From Verrucomicrobiales bacterium (GTDB lineage: Bacteria > Verrucomicrobiota > Verrucomicrobiia > Verrucomicrobiales > DEV007): 52,806 nucleotides of DNA. This document shows positions 44,318 through 52,668 of this stretch, piece by piece. Both the position numbers and the translations under genes were made by a program. The notes under the pieces were generated by a model. That model was not told the DNA's origin. It saw nothing but the letters and a program-made list of their open reading frames with translations, and did not search any database. The stretch covers positions 1 through 52,806 of the forward strand of contig JAEUHI010000045.1 in the NCBI GenBank assembly GCA_016795385.1, read 5' to 3'. How positions within the stretch are numbered: the stretch's first letter is position 1; every line of letters starts with the position of its first letter.

Positions 44318-45504
44318 TCAAAACTCCGCATCCACGAATAAACCGCATCGCCGATCTGGCGGTAACCTTCCGCCGAGGGATGGACGCCATTGCTGTGGCG
44401 CACCACCGTCGTCTCGGTCCGGGCATGTGCCGGAGCCGTCACCGTTGGGAAACCATGCACCGGATCGAGATTCAAGTGAGCCGGCACGAGGTGGATCCGA
44501 TCGACCTCCCTGCCCGAAAAAGTCGCGGTGATGCGTTCGACGAGGCGGTGACGGTTGCGGCGGTATTGCCAGCGCGTCTGCCCGCTGCCGTAGTTCGCCC
44601 CGAAGGCATCCTGGCTCGCCGCCGGAGGCATCGGGAGGATCAAACCGATCCGGCTCTCCGGACTCTCTTTCCGTAACATCGCCAGCAGCGTTTCGGTGTG
44701 GCGCGTGAAGGTGTCGATCTGCTTTTCCAGAGTTTCATCGGTCGCGCCGAAGGTGTCGTTGCAGCCGAGAAGGATCGTCACGAAGTCGGGAGGCTTTGTT
44801 TCGCCGACGTCGGAGAGATAACGCGCAAAATCGAGTTTCGGCTTCTCCTCCGCATTGGCCGGATCGGTCTTGTAGAGAAAAGGACTGCCGCATTCTTTGG
44901 TGATCCCGATGTGCGCCTTGCCGTTGTAGTGCGTGGCGAATCGTTCCGCGGTCCAGCCCCCGTAGCCTTCGTGGCGGACTTCTCCTGGCGTCTTGCCTTC
45001 TTCCACCCCGGGGCCGCGACTCCCCACGAGATGCAAGGGTAGATGATCTTCCTTCGCCAAGTGCAGAATCCTCTCCGGGTAGATCGAGGCCGCGGTGAGG
45101 CTGTCGCCGATGATCAAGAGCGACAGCGGAGCCTCCGTGGAGCCGGCAAAGGCGCGGGGGCGCACCTTCACGAGACTCCCGGCGCGGGCGACCACGGCGT
45201 TCGTGCCATCGCGCAGCTCGAGGGTGAACGGAAAATCTCCCGTCTCGTCCGGCTTCGGTGTCCACGTCCAGCGTTCCACTTGTTGGGCACCCTTCGCGCA
45301 AGTGATGTCCGCCACGACGTTCGCGGGGTTCAAGAGGAGGAAAGCGTTGTCGAAATACACGTTCGTTTCCAGCCCCTCCAGCGCATGGATCACCGGTGGC
45401 AGGAGGAGCCGCGCCTCGCCGGGAAAGGGTTCCGGCTTGGGGGGCTCTTGGGCGAAAACGAGGCCTCCTCCGACGAGGGCGAGAAAAAGAAGAACGCGGT
45501 TCAT
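44296..45504 (-). CDS. Secreted SGNH/GDSL hydrolase with N-terminal beta domain
   Basis: A 402-residue exported protein: signal peptide MNRVLLFLALVGGGLVFA, an N-terminal Ig-like region (about 20-130, LETNVYFDNAFLLLNPANVV), then SGNH blocks I LLIIGDSLTAASIY, II HEGYGGWTAE, III ILLGCNDTFG, and V SNGVHPSAEGYRQI, all catalytic residues present. It resembles sialate O-acetylesterase-type or carbohydrate esterases. ATG 45504 starts the signal; the longer frame to 45549 is rejected. Its 3' end overlaps the propeller gene by 22 bp. Confidence 0.87.
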   Translation of the reverse strand: MNRVLLFLALVGGGLVFAQEPPKPEPFPGEARLLLPPVIHALEGLETNVYFDNAFLLLNPANVVADITCAKGAQQVERWTWTPKPDETGDFPFTLELRDGTNAVVARAGSLVKVRPRAFAGSTEAPLSLLIIGDSLTAASIYPERILHLAKEDHLPLHLVGSRGPGVEEGKTPGEVRHEGYGGWTAERFATHYNGKAHIGITKECGSPFLYKTDPANAEEKPKLDFARYLSDVGETKPPDFVTILLGCNDTFGATDETLEKQIDTFTRHTETLLAMLRKESPESRIGLILPMPPAASQDAFGANYGSGQTRWQYRRNRHRLVERITATFSGREVDRIHLVPAHLNLDPVHGFPTVTAPAHARTETTVVRHSNGVHPSAEGYRQIGDAVYSWMRSFDQPKRTQ

Positions 45505-45567
45505 GTCGCGAGCTTCGTCGAAAAACGAGTTCGGCGGATAGGGACGCAAACGGGGCTCCCGATCCCA

Positions 45568-46647
45568 TCAGAAAAGCTCCATCTGCCCCGGCATTCGCCG
45601 CCGGAAGGCCTTCGTCGAGAGTGGTTCGCGAGGGCGATCCAGTCCCGCGCGACGTTTTGCGACTTCGAGGAGCCGGCCGATCTGTTCCGCGAGCGGACCT
45701 GTACCGGTCATGCGGCTGCCGAAATTCGCGTCATTCAGTTTGCCGCCGCGCAGTTCGGCGACGCGACCGAGAATGAGCGCCTTCTTTCCGGGCTCGAAGC
45801 GGTCGAGCCAGGCCGAAAAGACATCCTTCACCGCCAGAGGCAAACGCAGCACCGTGCCCGATGCAAAGGTCGCCCCATGAGCCGCCGCGGCCGCCATCAA
45901 AGCGGGGATCTCGTGATCGTTCAAACCCGGAATAATCGGCGCGAGCGAGATGCCTACGGGAACGCCCGCCTCGCTCAAGGTGCGGATGGCCGCGAGTCGT
46001 GCCTCCGGACGCGAGGCCCGTGGCTCGAGCACCGAGGCGAGTTTCGCGTCCAGCGTCGTCAGCGAGAGCACCACGTTCACCGCGCCATGTTGCGCGAGAT
46101 CGCGCAGATGATCGAGGTCGCGCGTGACGAGGGCGTTCTTGGTGATCAATCCCACCGGCTGACGGAAGTCGGCGAGCACGGCGAGGCACCGTCGCGTGAT
46201 CTCCAGCTTTCGCTCGATCGGCTGGTAGCAATCCGTCACCCCGCTGCAGGCGAGCGAGGTCGGCACCCACGACTTCTTCGCCAACTCCGCCTCGAGCAGT
46301 TCCGGCGCACGCTCCTTCACCAGCAGCCGCGTCTCAAAATCAATCCCCGCGTTGTAGCCGAGGTATTCGTGGTAGGGCCGCGCGTAGCAGTAGGCGCAGC
46401 CATGCTCGCAGCCGCGGTAGGGATTGAGGCTGTGGGTGAACCCGATGTCAGGACTGTCGTTCGCGGTGATGAGCGATTTCGAATCGTCGCGGAGGAACTC
46501 GGTGCGAAGGCGTCGCGGTTCGAAATCGGGGTCGACCTTCGCGATCTCTTCCCACGCCCCATCATCGCTCTCGATCGAGAGGCGCTCGAAGCGGTTCGGG
46601 GGACTTTCGACCGTGCCGCGACCGCGATGGGAAAGATGGATGGGCAT
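45568..46647 (-). CDS. PA0069-type radical SAM protein (SplB-like)
   Basis: The 359-residue protein has the radical SAM site C80xxxC84xxC87 (NPYRGCEHGCAYCYA) preceded by the SLITANDSPDIGFTHSLNP block, a family hallmark, plus GVTDCYQPIERKLEITR, VGLITKNALVTRDLD and a C-terminal LNDANFGSRMTG segment. It belongs to the group related to spore photoproduct lyase named PA0069. The substrate is not known. Length fits the group. It lies between an SGNH gene and a long hypothetical gene, all on the minus strand; intergenic gaps are about 65 bp. Confidence 0.92.
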   Translation of the reverse strand: MPIHLSHRGRGTVESPPNRFERLSIESDDGAWEEIAKVDPDFEPRRLRTEFLRDDSKSLITANDSPDIGFTHSLNPYRGCEHGCAYCYARPYHEYLGYNAGIDFETRLLVKERAPELLEAELAKKSWVPTSLACSGVTDCYQPIERKLEITRRCLAVLADFRQPVGLITKNALVTRDLDHLRDLAQHGAVNVVLSLTTLDAKLASVLEPRASRPEARLAAIRTLSEAGVPVGISLAPIIPGLNDHEIPALMAAAAAHGATFASGTVLRLPLAVKDVFSAWLDRFEPGKKALILGRVAELRGGKLNDANFGSRMTGTGPLAEQIGRLLEVAKRRAGLDRPREPLSTKAFRRRMPGQMELF

Positions 46648-46713
46648 TTGACTGCTTTAATGAACAGTCTTTGGTGCGCGAGTCAACCCTCTTTGCTCCG
46701 TGGAGTGGCGGGA

Positions 46714-48204
46714 TCACTGCGGGACCTGCCGCAGGTGATGGGTTGACGGATCGACCTCGTAGCGCACCGGTCGGGACTTGCCGCCCTCGAGCAGCCTGCC
46801 TTCCGCGTCGAAATCCACCGGTGGCTTGCCTTCTTCCTCGCGCGTCCATCCGGTCAACGCACCCGTGCTTTTGTCGTAATGATAGAGATCGCGCCAGGGT
46901 TTGGTCGAGGTGAGGGTGATGTCGGTGAAGGCTCCGGGGAAACGGTAGTCGGCCTCGACGATGCGGTCTTGCTCATCGTATCGGCGGACTTCATTCGGCA
47001 GGAAGTAGAAGGTGATGAAACAAGGCGGGGAATAACGCTCGCCATCATCCGCGAAGACGCCGATCTCGATGCGGCGCGAGCGAAGGCCGGACGAGCCGGG
47101 CACGTCCCAGCCGGGCTGGTTCCACCGCACCCGGATCGTGGCTTCGGGTGCCGTCTCCGAACGAGTCACCGTCACCGAGCTCTCGTCACCGCGGAGGACG
47201 CGCCAATGGATCTGCAAAGGACGCCCCGACCATTCCTGCACGCGTGCGACACGCACCGTGATCTCGCGTTCGCGCCCCATGCCACGAAAGACGCGCGCGA
47301 TCACCATGCCCTGATCGGCGAGGGATTCGGAATCGCGGCCGGAGCTCTCGAAAAAATCCATCCCGGGCCGCGGAGCGGGCGATTCACGCACGAGCTCGAG
47401 ATGGAAGAGCGGCGGCAAGGTCTGCATCGCCATGGCCTGGGCCGTGCGCATCATCTTCTCTTCGTCGAGGAGCCCGCCGTCGAAAACGCTCGGATGCGCC
47501 ACTGCCGTCAGGTAATCCTCACGCGTCTTCACCGTTTTCAGCGAGCTTCGCAGAATCTGCTGCACCACGGGCATCAGCAGCTTCTGCCTTCGCAAGGATT
47601 CCTTCACGTCGGGCCGGAAGGAAGCCAGCGTCATCGCCACGGCGCGGAGGAGCGGCTGGTCCGAGCCCGAGGATCCCTGCGAGATGATCAGGTAGGGCGA
47701 ATTCACCGCATAAAGATCGCCGTATCCTGACAAACCCTCACCCGCCGGATCGTGATCCTGATGCTCCGGGAAGACATAAAGCTGGTTCGCGAGGTATTGG
47801 GTCCGGAGAAAGGCGAGGCCGTCGCGGGTCGAGGTGAGGATGCGCGGGATGCTCGCCCCACCGACCGCCGACCCTGACAAAGACGCGTTTCCGATCACTG
47901 TCTCGGGCCGGATCTCGCCGGGCGGACCGTAGTCCTTCTTCTGTTCGCGCTGGCTGTCGAGATAGGGCAGGGGGCGCAGCAAGGGAAAAGCCGCGGGATC
48001 GAGCGGCGAATGACCCGCGTCGCGGTTGTCGTAGTAATCGCCCGCATGACCCGCCGCCGTGCCGGCGGCGAACCATTCGTTCAGGAGCGCCCCCGCCGCA
48101 TCGGTGCGCGTCGTGGCGACCGGTTTCGCCTCCTGCGCGGCGAGGGGAAGAGCCCCTAACATCACTACCATCAGGAATCGTCGCAGGGTCGTCGGGAGAT
48201 TCAT
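46714..48204 (-). CDS. Secreted conserved hypothetical protein
   Basis: The 496-residue exported protein has a signal peptide (MNLPTTLRRFLMVVMLGALP, cleavage near AAQ). The mature part has an N-terminal half with SQGSSGSDQPLLRAVAMTLA and a C-terminal half of Ig-like strands (REITVRVARVQEWSGRPLQI, TIRVRWNQPGW, RRIEIGVFADDGERYSPPCF, ITFYFLPNEVRRYDEQDRIV). I have seen similar proteins annotated as hypothetical in Planctomycetes and Verrucomicrobia. No catalytic motif is recognised. It follows the nitroreductase gene by 22 bp on the same strand, suggesting an operon. Confidence 0.82.
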   Translation of the reverse strand: MNLPTTLRRFLMVVMLGALPLAAQEAKPVATTRTDAAGALLNEWFAAGTAAGHAGDYYDNRDAGHSPLDPAAFPLLRPLPYLDSQREQKKDYGPPGEIRPETVIGNASLSGSAVGGASIPRILTSTRDGLAFLRTQYLANQLYVFPEHQDHDPAGEGLSGYGDLYAVNSPYLIISQGSSGSDQPLLRAVAMTLASFRPDVKESLRRQKLLMPVVQQILRSSLKTVKTREDYLTAVAHPSVFDGGLLDEEKMMRTAQAMAMQTLPPLFHLELVRESPAPRPGMDFFESSGRDSESLADQGMVIARVFRGMGREREITVRVARVQEWSGRPLQIHWRVLRGDESSVTVTRSETAPEATIRVRWNQPGWDVPGSSGLRSRRIEIGVFADDGERYSPPCFITFYFLPNEVRRYDEQDRIVEADYRFPGAFTDITLTSTKPWRDLYHYDKSTGALTGWTREEEGKPPVDFDAEGRLLEGGKSRPVRYEVDPSTHHLRQVPQ

Positions 48205-48226
48205 GATGGTGCCGGTGATCCGTCTT

Positions 48227-48856
48227 TCACTTCATCACATGCACGACCTTCTCCGAGAGATCGCCGCGTTTTCCTTCGGGCCAGGTCTCGCTCGCAGGCC
48301 AGCCGAGGTAGAAAAATCCGAGGCATTTGTCGCGTGGATCGGAGAGACCGAGCCACTGGCGCATCTCATCGGTGTAGACGAGCGGAGGCGTCGCCCAGAA
48401 AGCCGCGAGGCCGAGCGCCGAGGCGGTGAGATGCATGTTGTGCACGGCGCAGGCGACGGCTTCGACCTCCTCGATCTCGGGGATCTTTTCGATGCTCTGA
48501 CGCTTCATCGCGATGGCGATGGTGACCGGAGCCTTGAGAGGATTGGCCCGCAGTTTGTCGAATTTGTCGTGACGGAATTCCGCCTCGGGCGTGAGCCGGC
48601 GGTAGAGGGACTGGCAGAAGTCCGCGAGCCGATCGCGGCCCGCGTCGGTGAAGAGGAAAAAGCGCCAGGGTTCCGTCATGCCGTGGGTGGGGGCCCAGTT
48701 CGCGTTTTCGAGGATCGCGGCGATCAGGCGCGGATCGACGCCGCGGTCGTCCATGTCCTGTGGTTTGATGCTGCGACGACGGCGGATGAGGGCGTTGGCC
48801 GCGGCGAGGCGCAACGACATCGCGTCGATCGGGGGAGTATCGGAGGTTTGGCTCAT
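48227..48856 (-). CDS. Nitroreductase family flavoprotein
   Basis: The 209-residue protein has the family N-terminal basic loop (ALIRRRRSIKPQDM), ENANWAPTHGMTEPWRFFLF, the FMN-contact segment AVHNMHLTASALGLAAFWAT and the C-terminal KCLGFFYLGWPA. It is closest by eye to the YdjA-type short nitroreductases. Physiological substrate unknown. It lies 16 bp downstream of cvfB and 22 bp upstream of the secreted hypothetical gene, on the same strand. Confidence 0.88.
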   Translation of the reverse strand: MSQTSDTPPIDAMSLRLAAANALIRRRRSIKPQDMDDRGVDPRLIAAILENANWAPTHGMTEPWRFFLFTDAGRDRLADFCQSLYRRLTPEAEFRHDKFDKLRANPLKAPVTIAIAMKRQSIEKIPEIEEVEAVACAVHNMHLTASALGLAAFWATPPLVYTDEMRQWLGLSDPRDKCLGFFYLGWPASETWPEGKRGDLSEKVVHVMK

Positions 48857-48872
48857 GAAAGGAAAAATGGGA

Positions 48873-49721
48873 TCAACGTCGCGCTGGCTTCACCAGCTCG
48901 ATCGAGTGCGGACCGGGCACAATCTGCTTTTTGCGGTAAAGCGTGCCGACCGCCTGCTTGAAAGCTTTTTTGCTCGCGCCGAAGAGGGCCTGGATCGCCT
49001 CGGGCGGGCTCGCATCGCCGACCTCGATTCGACCTCCGCTGGCCTTGAGGGCATCGAGGATGCGGGTCGATAGATCCGTGACCCGGCCGAAGCCGACCGG
49101 CTCGAGGGCGAGGTCGATCTTATAATCTTCCTTCACCGCGCGGATGTAGCCGGTTACTTCTTCGCCGGTCGCAAGGGGACGGCGGATCTCGCTGTCGTGG
49201 ATGAGCCCCCGGTGGCGGCCATCGACGACAGCGGCGTAGCCGAGGGGCGTCTTTTCAAGAATGATCAGCGGCACTTCTTGTCCCGTCACATACTTCGGCG
49301 CCGTCTTGTCGAGATAGCGGCCCAGTTTGCTCGTGGCGATGAGACGGTCGCTCTTCGGGTCGACGAGGATGCGCACGACGACGGTCTCGCCCGGCCGTAC
49401 CGGTTTGCTCTGCTCCGCGAAGGGCAGGAGGAGATCTTTCGCAAGCCCGAAATCGAGGAAGGCACCGACGCGCGGGTTGATCTCGATCACCTTCAGCCCT
49501 TTGAATTCCCCCGCCTGGGCGTGGGGGAGGCGGGTCGTCGCGATGATACGATCCTCCGAGTCGCGCGCCACGAAGACTCGCACCTCGTCGCCCGGCTCGA
49601 TTTCCGGGGGCACTTCGCGGGTGGGGAGCAGCACTTCGCCGAGCTGCCCCGCATCGAGGTAAAGCCCGTGATCCGATTCACGGAGAACGACGAGAGTGCG
49701 GATGCGGCCGAGGAGTGACAT
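48873..49721 (-). CDS. cvfB: CvfB-type S1 RNA-binding protein
   Basis: The 282-residue protein matches CvfB (YitL): tandem S1-like OB domains (LVVLRESDHGLYLDAGQLGE, LKVIEINPRVGAFLDFGL, VPLIILEKTPLGYAAVVDGR, VTGYIRAVKEDYKIDLAL) and a C-terminal winged helix (EAIQALFGASKKAFKQAVGT, LYRKKQIV). CvfB binds RNA and affects virulence gene expression in staphylococci; its role elsewhere is unknown. Length is normal. The hexamer-repeat hairpin begins 10 bp upstream of its start codon, so the promoter must lie in or beyond the repeat. Confidence 0.9.
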   Translation of the reverse strand: MSLLGRIRTLVVLRESDHGLYLDAGQLGEVLLPTREVPPEIEPGDEVRVFVARDSEDRIIATTRLPHAQAGEFKGLKVIEINPRVGAFLDFGLAKDLLLPFAEQSKPVRPGETVVVRILVDPKSDRLIATSKLGRYLDKTAPKYVTGQEVPLIILEKTPLGYAAVVDGRHRGLIHDSEIRRPLATGEEVTGYIRAVKEDYKIDLALEPVGFGRVTDLSTRILDALKASGGRIEVGDASPPEAIQALFGASKKAFKQAVGTLYRKKQIVPGPHSIELVKPARR

Positions 49722-49730
49722 GATAAAAAT

Positions 49731-49865
49731 CTCCTACTCTTACCTCATACTCATACTCCTACTCGAAGGCGGAGGTCCGGAGTGCTTCGTTTTTTGAGTA
49801 GGAGTAGGAGTAGGAGGTAAGAGTAAGAGTATGAGTATGAGTATGAGTATGAGTATGAGTATGAG
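49731..49865. repeat. Hexamer-repeat hairpin (GAGTAT array with inverted arms)
   Basis: A CTC(C/A)TA-type arm (49731-49764) is inverted with GAGTAGGAGTA... at 49796-49829, matching 31 of 34 positions. Between them is a loop with its own CGAAG...CTTCG stem (49764-49768 and 49785-49789). The right arm continues as six exact GAGTAT units (49827-49862). It fills the gap between cvfB and the metallophosphoesterase stop. Confidence 0.85.
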
Positions 49866-49867
49866 GC

Positions 49868-50794
49868 TCAGCGCCAAGCAAGCGAATGTTTCCCGCCATG
49901 CTGCGGATGGCCTGGATCGAGGGCGCGGAGTTCCAGCTCGATGCCACCTTTCGAGAGCGTCGCGCGCACCCAGCCGTTCGGCATCGACTCGTTGAAGACG
50001 TAGGCAGTGGGCGGCAGGTTGATCTGATGCAGGCCGTTTTCGTCCTTCTTCATCAGCCAGGTGTGGCTGTGGCCGTAGATGTAGGCCTTGGCGGCGGAGT
50101 GTTTGCCGATGAGATCGAGGAAGGGCTGGCTGTCGACGAGACCGCTGATCTTGATCTTCTCATCGCCCGGAATGATGTCCTCGCGGAAGACCTGGGGATA
50201 ATGGTGGCCCACGAGAATGGCGGGTTTGTCAGGATTCGCCGCGAGCAGCTTTTCAATCCAGGCGAGCTGGGCCGCGCCGAATTCGCCCTCCACTTTGTTC
50301 ACGTAGCGGAGCGAATCGAGGAGGATCCAGTTCGCCAGCGGAGTCTCGAGGATCGAGCAGTGTTTCCCCTCCACCGCCGCTTCTCCCGTGGCCGCGCCAA
50401 CCGCCGCGGAAAAGTTCGCGCGATCATCATGATTGCCGAGGGTGAAATGCACCGGCAGGCCCGCTTCACGGAGCGGATCGAGGATTTCCAGCAAAGTCGA
50501 GTAATCACCGGGCTGTCCATCATCGTAGGCGCAATCTCCGTCGATGATGACTCCCGCGAGCGATTCCTTTTCCGCGACCACCTCCGCGATGACCCGGCGC
50601 AGGTGATCGGCCATGTTCACGCCTTGGCGCGACTTCACGGCGGGATCGGCGGCGATGTGCGTGTCCGAGAGCAGCGCCCAGATCTCCGTCTCCGCCGCGC
50701 GGGCCGGGGATGCCGGGAGAAGAGGGGAAAGGGCGAGAAGGGTTCCGCCTCCGAGGAAGCGCCGGCGCGAGAGGGGATCGAGGTGCAGGGGCAT
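49868..50794 (-). CDS. Tat-exported metallophosphoesterase
   Basis: The 308-residue protein has a Tat signal (SRRRFLG at 9-15, then a hydrophobic stretch and ARA cleavage), which predicts export after folding with metals. The calcineurin-like phosphoesterase motifs are complete: LLSDTHIA, IIDGDCAYD, TLGNHDD, LVGHHYPQ, and IYGHSHTW. Substrates of such enzymes include cyclic nucleotides and phospholipid headgroups; this one cannot be assigned. It is divergent from the sulfatase gene across 78 bp, suggesting coordinated expression of two secreted phosphate or sulfate-ester hydrolases. Confidence 0.9.
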   Translation of the reverse strand: MPLHLDPLSRRRFLGGGTLLALSPLLPASPARAAETEIWALLSDTHIAADPAVKSRQGVNMADHLRRVIAEVVAEKESLAGVIIDGDCAYDDGQPGDYSTLLEILDPLREAGLPVHFTLGNHDDRANFSAAVGAATGEAAVEGKHCSILETPLANWILLDSLRYVNKVEGEFGAAQLAWIEKLLAANPDKPAILVGHHYPQVFREDIIPGDEKIKISGLVDSQPFLDLIGKHSAAKAYIYGHSHTWLMKKDENGLHQINLPPTAYVFNESMPNGWVRATLSKGGIELELRALDPGHPQHGGKHSLAWR

Positions 50795-50872
50795 GGCCGG
50801 AATATGGCCGCAAACACGGACAGAGCAAAGAAGGCTTTACGCGGAGGGGGGATACGGGTTTCACTTTCCGGG

Positions 50873-52348
50873 ATGAAACCCTCTTTGCTCCTCGCCTGCA
50901 CCCTCTTTACCGCAGCGATCCTGCCCGCCGCCGAAAAGCCCAACATCATTTTCATCCTCGCCGATGATCTCGGCTATCGCGAGCTCGGCTGCTACGGACA
51001 GGAGAAAATCAAGACGCCGCGCATCGACGCGCTCGCCGCTACGGGGATGAAATTCACCCGCGCCTATTCCGGCAACGCCGTCTGCGCCCCCTCGCGTTGT
51101 GTCCTCATGACGGGCAAACACCCCGGCCACGCCACCGTGCGCGACAACGCCTCCGTCGAGCCCGAGGGCCAGCATCCGCTCTTTGCCACCGACGTCACCA
51201 TCGCCGAGCGCTTGAAAGCGCAGGGATACGCCTGCGGTGCCTTCGGCAAATGGGGACTGGGCAACACTTGGTCCGATGGCAATCCCAACCGGCAAGGCTT
51301 CGACCGGTTCTTCGGCTACAACTGCCAGGCCCACGCCCACAGCTACTACCCCGCCACCCTCTGGAGCGATGGGGAACTCTTTCCGCTGAAGAATGATCCG
51401 CCCGTGCCTGGTCACGAAGGGCTCGCCCCCGGGGCCGATCCAAACGATCCGCGCAGCTATGATCGTTTCAAAGGGCAGGATTACGCGCCCGACCGCATCC
51501 ACGAGCAGGCTTTGAAGTTCCTCCGTGAAAACCGCGATGGACCTTTCTTCCTTTACTATCCGAATGTCATTCCCCACGTCGCCCTGCACATTCCCGACGC
51601 CGAGCTCGAGCCCTACCTCGCGATGCAGTGGAACGATCCGCCCTTCACACGCCCCAAAGGCGGCTACACCCCGCATTTCACCCCGCGGGCCGCCTACGCC
51701 GCGATGATCTCGAAGCTCGATACCCAGGTGGGTGAGGTCGTTGATCTCGTCTCCGAGCTTGGGCAGACGGAAAACACGATCATCATCTTCACCTCCGACA
51801 ACGGAGCGACCCATTTGAAGGATGAGGTCGATTATGAATTCTTTCAAAGCGTCGGCGAGTTGCGTGGTCTGAAAGGTGAACTCTACGAAGGCGGCATCCG
51901 CGTCCCCCAGATCGCGGCGTGGCCCGGGAAGATCCCGGCTGGTACTACGAGCGATCGCGTCACGGGATTCGAGGATTGGACTCCGACCCTCCTTGAGCTC
52001 GCCGGGCTACCGGTCCCCGCGCCCGGCGAGATCGACGGCATCAGCCTCGCCGCCACCCTGAGCGGCGAGAAGCAGGAGCCGCGGCCCTTCCTCTACCGCG
52101 AATTTCCCAGCTACGGTGGCCAGCAGGCCGTGTGGCTGGGTCAACGGTGGAAAGGCATCCGTACGAACCTGAAAAAGAAAGGCGTGAAACCCGATCTCAC
52201 CGTGCAGCTCTACGATCTCGAGGCCGATCCATCGGAAAAGGAGGACGTCGCCGCGGCGAATCCGGAGGTGGTGAAGGAGATCGAGGCGCTGATGAAGAGT
52301 GAACGGGTGGTGTCGGAGGCGTTTCCGTTTCCGGCTTTGGATGAGTGA
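50873..52348 (+). CDS. Secreted arylsulfatase (type I)
   Basis: The 491-residue exported protein has a signal peptide (MKPSLLLACTLFTAAILPAA), the N-terminal metal ligands in IIFILADDLGYRELGCYG, the formylglycine site C71APSR (C-x-P-S-R), TGKHPGHAT, the FGKWGLG segment and IIIFTSDNGA. Cys71 must be converted to formylglycine, normally by FGE. This places it in the S1 sulfatase family, near the arylsulfatase A-like proteins abundant in Verrucomicrobia that degrade sulfated polysaccharides. The frame extends to 49886, but only ATG 50873 gives a signal peptide. Confidence 0.96.
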   Translation: MKPSLLLACTLFTAAILPAAEKPNIIFILADDLGYRELGCYGQEKIKTPRIDALAATGMKFTRAYSGNAVCAPSRCVLMTGKHPGHATVRDNASVEPEGQHPLFATDVTIAERLKAQGYACGAFGKWGLGNTWSDGNPNRQGFDRFFGYNCQAHAHSYYPATLWSDGELFPLKNDPPVPGHEGLAPGADPNDPRSYDRFKGQDYAPDRIHEQALKFLRENRDGPFFLYYPNVIPHVALHIPDAELEPYLAMQWNDPPFTRPKGGYTPHFTPRAAYAAMISKLDTQVGEVVDLVSELGQTENTIIIFTSDNGATHLKDEVDYEFFQSVGELRGLKGELYEGGIRVPQIAAWPGKIPAGTTSDRVTGFEDWTPTLLELAGLPVPAPGEIDGISLAATLSGEKQEPRPFLYREFPSYGGQQAVWLGQRWKGIRTNLKKKGVKPDLTVQLYDLEADPSEKEDVAAANPEVVKEIEALMKSERVVSEAFPFPALDE

Positions 52349-52356
52349 GGGGAGAT

Positions 52357-52668
52357 CTACAATGGTCGGTTTTTCTCTAACCACTCCTGCGATTTCGGTG
52401 CGTCAGGACAAATGGCGCGCAGGTGAGCCCAAAACCTATGGTCGTGAGTCATAAGCTTCGTGTGCAGCAGCTCATGGAGGATCACGTAATCAATCACGGA
52501 AGCCGGTGCCTCAATTAGTTTCCAGTTGAAGGAAATGTTTCGCTTGGCGCTACAGCTTCCCCAACGCTTCCACGGCGCGCGGACGTAAAGTCGATTGTAT
52601 TTAAAGCGATGAGAGTGTGCCAATTCGGCTACACGCATACTAATATACTCCTTTGCAAATCGGCGAGC
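52357..52668 (-). pseudogene. DUF45/YgjP-like metallopeptidase, 5' end removed by IS insertion
   Basis: The remaining frame encodes the C-terminal part of a DUF45 (YgjP/WLM-like) zinc metallopeptidase: APWKRWGSCSAKRNISFNWK, IEAPASVIDYVILHELLHTK and DHRFWAHLRAICP, with HELLH as the zinc site. Family proteins carry roughly another 100 residues before this. The coding frame is homologous back to 52668, where IS DNA begins, and an in-frame TAG at 52678-52680 lies inside the IS end. ATG 52638 could still start a 93-residue fragment, but activity is unlikely. The rest of the gene is expected beyond the IS, outside the window. Confidence 0.8.

Noticed and set aside
49796..49865. Possible CRISPR-like array
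   Set aside because: Units are contiguous 6-bp repeats without spacers, and no cas gene is present.
49759..49947. Short minus-strand frame with a His-Thr repeat
   Set aside because: The repeat is just translation of the GAGTAT array; there is no independent sign of coding.
49886..50872. N-terminal extension of the sulfatase frame
   Set aside because: It runs antisense to the Tat phosphoesterase. The sulfatase signal peptide starts at 50873.
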